Origin: Paratinospora sagittata
Lineage: Eukaryota > Streptophyta > Magnoliopsida > Ranunculales > Menispermaceae
Reading direction: 5' to 3'
DNA length: 64,000 bases
Assembly (NCBI GenBank): GCA_035771175.1
Contig: CM069590.1
Span: 56,276,477 to 56,340,476 of the forward strand
This document shows, piece by piece, positions 59,087 to 64,000 of this stretch. Below the pieces are notes generated by a model that ran no database searches, was not told where the DNA came from, and saw nothing but the letters and a program-made list of their open reading frames with translations. Numbering within the stretch: position 1 is the stretch's first letter; each line of letters begins with the position of its first letter. A program made the translations under genes and the position numbers.

Positions 59087-62000
59087 ATGGGGGCGACTGC
59101 AGGGGATGACTTGTTTGGATTGGAGAATGGACAATTGGCGGCCAGCGTTCAAGGAGAGAAGATTCTTGTGTCTGTGAGGTTGAGGCCTTTGAATGATAAG
59201 GAGATTGCGAGAAATGAAGTATCAGATTGGGAATGCATCAATGACAGTACCATCATTTTCAGAAATAGTCTCTCCGAGCGATCCGCGCATCCAACTGCAT
59301 ATACATTTGGTAAGGGAGACTTTATCTCTTTGTTCTGGTAGGGTTTTTTTTTTTTTTTTTTTAGAATTATTAATCTAAATCATTAATCAGCCAATATATT
59401 TGAATTTGGAATGATGATTCATAAGCTGAATTTTGTGTTTGGTTACTGGCATTTTGTATCTGGAAGAAATTACTGAATTTGAGCTTTCAGTTACCTTCTT
59501 ACTGTTAACTTTGATGTTTTGAATTATCTTTCTTGTAACATGAGTGAAAATGTGCAATATATGTCTATAGCCTAACAACTCCATCTCTTAAGGTTTACAA
59601 CAACATCACAATTATGCAGGTTTTTGTGTGTGTGTGTCTGTGTGTGTGTTCGTTTAAGTCGATTTTAGAAGTAATTGCTTTTGTTAGGATTTTTCATAGT
59701 TTAAGTTGATTTTTTCTTGAGTTATGTAGAAACTACTCTGATTTCCTTCCTTCTGGTTAATGGTTATGGATAGATAGGGTATTTCAATGTCACTGCAACA
59801 CAAAGCAGGTATATGAGGAAGCAGCAAAGCGAGTTGCTCTTTCAGTGGTCAGTGGAATTAATTGTGAGTATGGCCTTCTTGTTACTTTTTTGATGCACTC
59901 TTAAGCCTCTAATATTGTTATTAACAAGGTCTGACAAAACTGTTTATTCAGCAAGCATTTTTGCTTACGGGCAAACAAGCAGTGGAAAAACATACACCAT
60001 GACTGGAATTACTGAGTATACGGTAGCAGATATATTTGACTATATCCAGAGGGTAATCAAAATTCTTTTCTCACCCCCCGCAGTAGGATCGTAAAATTGT
60101 GTTGTATTCTTCAAACTTCCACATCTAAACTTGGTTTGTGCTTCTTGTAGCATGAGGAAAGAGCATTTGTTATGAAGTTCTCTGCTATGGAAATCTACAA
60201 TGAAGCTGTCAGAGACCTCCTTAGTGCAGAAGCCACTCCACTGAGAGTTCTGGATGATCCAGAGGTAAATATCGTTTAAAGTAGTTTGATTAATGAGCAA
60301 ATCTAGCAATTGTAATGATTTCTTTTTTAAACAGCGAGGGACCATTGTGGAGAAACTTACTGAGGAGACACTGAGGGACTGGAATCATCTACAGGAGCTC
60401 CTTAAAGTGTGTGAAGGTACGGATGTGTATTAGTTGACCACATTTTCACTTTTCATCAGTGTATTTCCTAATATGTATGGATTGCATTCTTGCAGCTCAA
60501 AGAAAGATAGGTGAGACATTATTGAACGAGACAAGCTCAAGATCTCATCAAATTCTCAGACTGGTGTGTTCTTTATGAATAGAGAAGTTATTATAAACAA
60601 TGCTTTGGGTGACAATACTTAAGAACTTTGAAATAACCTTTTTGTTGCACAATGACTTCTACAGACAATTGAAAGTTCTGCTCGTGAGTTTTTGGGCAAG
60701 GACAACTCAAGCACTCTTGCAGCTAGTGTGGTATTGATGAAATACTTTTCTTTTGACATGATGGTTCATGTGTCAATATTTTGTGACAAGTCATTTTCTG
60801 ATGCTTCTTGTTTGAAACCAATATGAAATTAGTAAAAGGAAACAGTAAGTCTGGTTGGTTTGTGGACAGAATTTTGTTGATCTGGCAGGGAGTGAGCGTG
60901 CATCTCAGGCCTTATCAGCTGGCACAAGATTGAAAGAAGGTTGTCATATAAATCGCAGTTTGCTCACCCTTGGAACTGTTATTCGCAAGCTAAGGTTTGC
61001 CACTTTCTTTGTTTTTTTTTTCTTTTTTTTGGTTCATAAGGTTTGCCACTTTCACTATTATATTTTCGAACTAGAAACGAGAGCTAGAAACAGTTGGTTC
61101 TCTAGATCTGGTATGATTTACTTACTGTCAGTAGATTAAAAATTTAAAATCATGGATTGAATTTTGATATTTTTCCTTAAGAATAATATTGATAGATATG
61201 ATTTAGCAAGATACGACCACTTGTAATATAACTGAAGACTTGGCACTTGATGGGGCGGACTGCACGAACGTTCATGCTGCGAACCTATTACAGTTGCCAA
61301 ACCAATGCAGAGCTATCCAGAACCTTGAATTTATAAATTTCTTTCTTTTTTTCCTTTTTTTTTTGTACTTTTCCCTTTCTCTGTGGATTCTGATGATGTA
61401 TAGTAATGGTAAAGTTATACTATTGGCTGGTTATAACACTAATCTCTGGGTGTAGCAAGGGAAGAAATGGGCACGTCCCTTACAGAGATTCTAAGCTTAC
61501 AAGGATACTGCAACCATCCTTGGGAGGTAATGCAAGAACTGCCATCATATGCACACTGAGTCCTGCACGGAGCCATGTTGAACAATCAAGAAATACTCTA
61601 CTATTTGCAAGCTGTGCGAAAGAAGTGGCTGTCAATGCGCAGGTCAATGTGGTTATGTCTGACAAGGCATTGGTAAGACACTTGCAGAAAGAACTGGCCA
61701 GGCTGGAGAATGAGTTGAGAGGTCCAGTACCAACTCTTGGGACATCTGACTTAGCAGTATTATTGAGAGAGAGGGATCGTCAGATTGAGAAGGTTAGAAA
61801 TAATTTACATGAAACAAGTTCACATGCTTATTCACAAAAGAATGGAGGTATCTTTTAGCAAACAATTTGCCTATAAAAGAATTCATACCTCCCTTGCTGA
61901 GATAGTTAAGTGTGAAGATATAAAGTTCATTTGGTTAAAGTAGATCTAAAAAAGGCTAAAGAGATTGGATGTTTTGTTTCTTAAGAAACGATATGATTTG

Positions 62001-64000
62001 CTGAATCATCAAATTATTGAAGCTTCATGGAAATCTGACCTACATGGTTCATTCTTTTGGACCTGGTGGATTCATTTGACTTTGCAACTCAGTAACTCTG
62101 AAAATATGATTGACTTATTTTGATCATGATATAACTCATTTTTCTTTCCTTTCCCACTTTAAACATGAGCCATGTTTTCAGTATTTAAAACATTTGTTTA
62201 CCATTCTTGTGCAGATGGAGAAAGAGATAAAGGAGCTAACACGGCAACGAGATCTTGCTCAATCTCGGCTCGAGGATTTGTTGCAGGCGGTTGGAGATGA
62301 TCAAGCATCAAGACAATGGGTAAATGCTGTCTGCTATTTTGTCTGGATCCATTTCAAATTTATGACTGTTCTTTGAGGCTAAATTCCTGTTCATTTTCCT
62401 CTTTCAGGCAGAGTTCGATCAACCTCCTAAGTCCTGTGTGACAAGGACCTGGGAGGAAGATGAAAATTCAATGTCAGAGTTCTCCGTTGTGGGTGGTTGT
62501 CAATCTTCAGATTTTGGTGCTACAAGATTCAACTCATCTCAGTATTCTAATGGTCATGGTGAGAATTCCAATGGGCAGTATCTAGTATCTAGAGCTTCCA
62601 AAAGACATAGAAGATCATTTTTCTTTCTGATACCACATCTCTATTATGCTCATCCTGTAATTCTAAGTTTGCAAGTTGTGATTCATCTAAAGGTTTGGAG
62701 GAGAATGCGCGAGGCACTACAGAAGATTTTGAGGACCTCTGCAAGGAAGTTCGATGTATTGAGATGGAAGAATGTAGCACAAATAAAAATCTTGACTTTG
62801 CAAATGCAGAAAGTGAAGAGATTGTGTCATCAGCATTTAGTGGAAATGGAGATGCAAATAATCAGGAACATGCAGCGTCCCAACATAAGGGAGTTGAATC
62901 AGTTCATGCCTCTGCAGATTTTGCTTACAGTGAATTGGAGCAGAAACTTAAGAATATGCAAAAGACCATTGATTTTCTTACGAAGCCATACCCTGATGAA
63001 CCATCTCCATGGACACTGGCAGCAGAGTTTTCTAGCCCTAGAAACTTGAAGTTGACAAGAAGCAGAAGTTGTAGAGCAACCCTTGAGACCAATATATGTT
63101 CTCCTCAGTCTAAGGTAGATCAAAATGAGTACACTCCACCAAATGAGTTTGAGAAAGAATTCCCTGGAAGACCCAAAGGCTTTAAAAGAAAACTTCCAGC
63201 ATTGAATTATGGTGCCAATGTTGAGAGGTCTACCCAAGAAGGCTCTCAAACTTCTGAACAGACTGCGTCTGAGGATGAGCTAGGAGAGAACTTGAAGACC
63301 TCAGCCTCAGGCGAAGAAGATGTGGTTAGCATCGGTTCTTTTGTTGCAGGACTGAAGGAGATGGCCAAGCTAGAGTATGAGAAACAACTTAATGATGACC
63401 AGGTAAGAACATAATGTCTCCTACAACCACTTCTTCAGTTGTCTAGTTTTTGCCCACATCTACCATTCATATAATGATTTCTTATGAAGCTCTCAAAGTT
63501 TCAAATTTGAGAAAGTCTTGATAATCCCATGCCATGGATGGTGTTTTGACCAGGTCTACCCCATTTCAGGACTGGTTAAAAACCCAATATATATGTTTTT
63601 GAATGATATGGAAACAACAGAATCAGGATAATGTTAAGGTTTGGTGCAGCTGGTGCTAGAATCTCCAGTGGATTGGATAATGATTTAGGTTTAGTTGTTT
63701 GTGGCAGTCATGTTTATCATGCATTTGGTAGATGATTGATAATGACTGAATATAATGATAAGATGAGTGCAAAGTAGATGATTATTTCTTATATATAGAA
63801 ATTGGAGGGGCTGATCTTTTTTTTTCAATTGTTCATTACTAAAAATGAAATTTATTTATGATATAGGACCAGGAAGTAGAATCAAAGAGGAGTGAAACTG
63901 GAAAAACTGTCAAAGACGTGGGCTTGGATCCCGTACAAGACGCACTGGACTCTCCTTCAAGTTGGCACTTGGAGTTCAAAAGACAGCAGATGGAGATCAT
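59087..64000 (+). CDS. KIN-7 kinesin motor protein, 3' end beyond window
   Basis: Exons: 59087-59309, 59774-59863, 59952-60052, 60151-60264, 60335-60416, 60496-60563, 60665-60730, 60870-60994, 61456-61792, 62215-62319, 62408-62558, 62693-63402 and 63867 to the edge (about 768 residues so far). The motor domain is near the N-terminus: [13 protein letters not shown]-loop GQTSSGKT (111-118), switch I NETSSRSH (214-221) and switch II DLAGSE (252-257), then [10 protein letters not shown]. The neck and coiled coil include [20 protein letters not shown]. Then comes the KIN-7 block with [12 protein letters not shown] and [19 protein letters not shown]. It resembles Arabidopsis KIN-7E/7F and is more distantly related to the cytokinesis kinesins HINKEL/NACK1. 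It is a microtubule plus-end-directed motor by family. The join 62558/62693 is an inferred intron (see findings). Confidence 0.9.

Noticed and set aside
62438..63049. Continuous 203-codon frame as the kinesin reading through 62559-62692
   Set aside because: After about 62570 it leaves the conserved KIN-7 sequence, while the conserved [12 protein letters not shown] block lies in another frame.

Overview
This is plant nuclear DNA, most probably from a eudicot. The evidence is GT-AG introns, AT-rich spacers, Ty1/copia LTR retrotransposons primed by initiator tRNA-Met, an Au-type SINE, and plant-specific gene families: a DYW pentatricopeptide protein, a chloroplast aldolase, a KIN-7 kinesin and an EF-hand/TPR/ZZ protein. 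Nothing in the sequence fixes the genus.

Layout. 1-2.8 kb: a C-terminally shortened EF-hand/TPR gene (minus). 5.0-13.3 kb: nested, mostly dead mobile DNA. It holds a decayed copia element, a palindromic SINE-like foldback element with a 5-bp target duplication, and a 2155-bp solo LTR with a perfect 5-bp duplication inside another LTR-like remnant. 13.7 kb: a SINE. 14.4-16.6 kb: LTV1, a 40S ribosome assembly factor (plus). 17.8 kb: tRNA-Glu(CTC) (minus). 18.5-20.9 kb: the full-length EF-hand/TPR/ZZ gene (minus), parent-type paralogue of the first. 26.0-28.4 kb: a DYW-class PPR RNA-editing factor (plus). 30.8-32.4 kb: an intron-containing pseudogene of chloroplast fructose-bisphosphate aldolase. 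33.9-45.1 kb: a 12-exon S28 serine carboxypeptidase gene (minus). 46.5-51.1 kb: two tandem glyoxalase-I/VOC genes (minus), the first apparently frameshifted at its start. 59.1 kb to the window end: a KIN-7 kinesin (plus, cut by the window edge).

The most striking object is a young, non-autonomous copia element (35509-38910) inside an intron of the S28 gene. Its LTRs are 225 bp with 2 differences, and it has a TGTTT target duplication. It has lost integrase and the first part of reverse transcriptase. Its 5' leader carries, in antisense, spliced-looking pieces of two host housekeeping genes: ribosomal protein eL29 (with a telo-box upstream and a second partial copy) and ubiquitin (at least one repeat with an internal deletion, and a trace of a second). 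This reads as host-gene capture by a retrotransposon.

The genes do not form one pathway. Recurrent themes are duplication followed by decay (TPR, VOC, aldolase) and insertion of retroelements into introns and spacers. Exon boundaries were placed by eye from splice consensus, reading phase and remembered family conservation. No alignment or database search was run.
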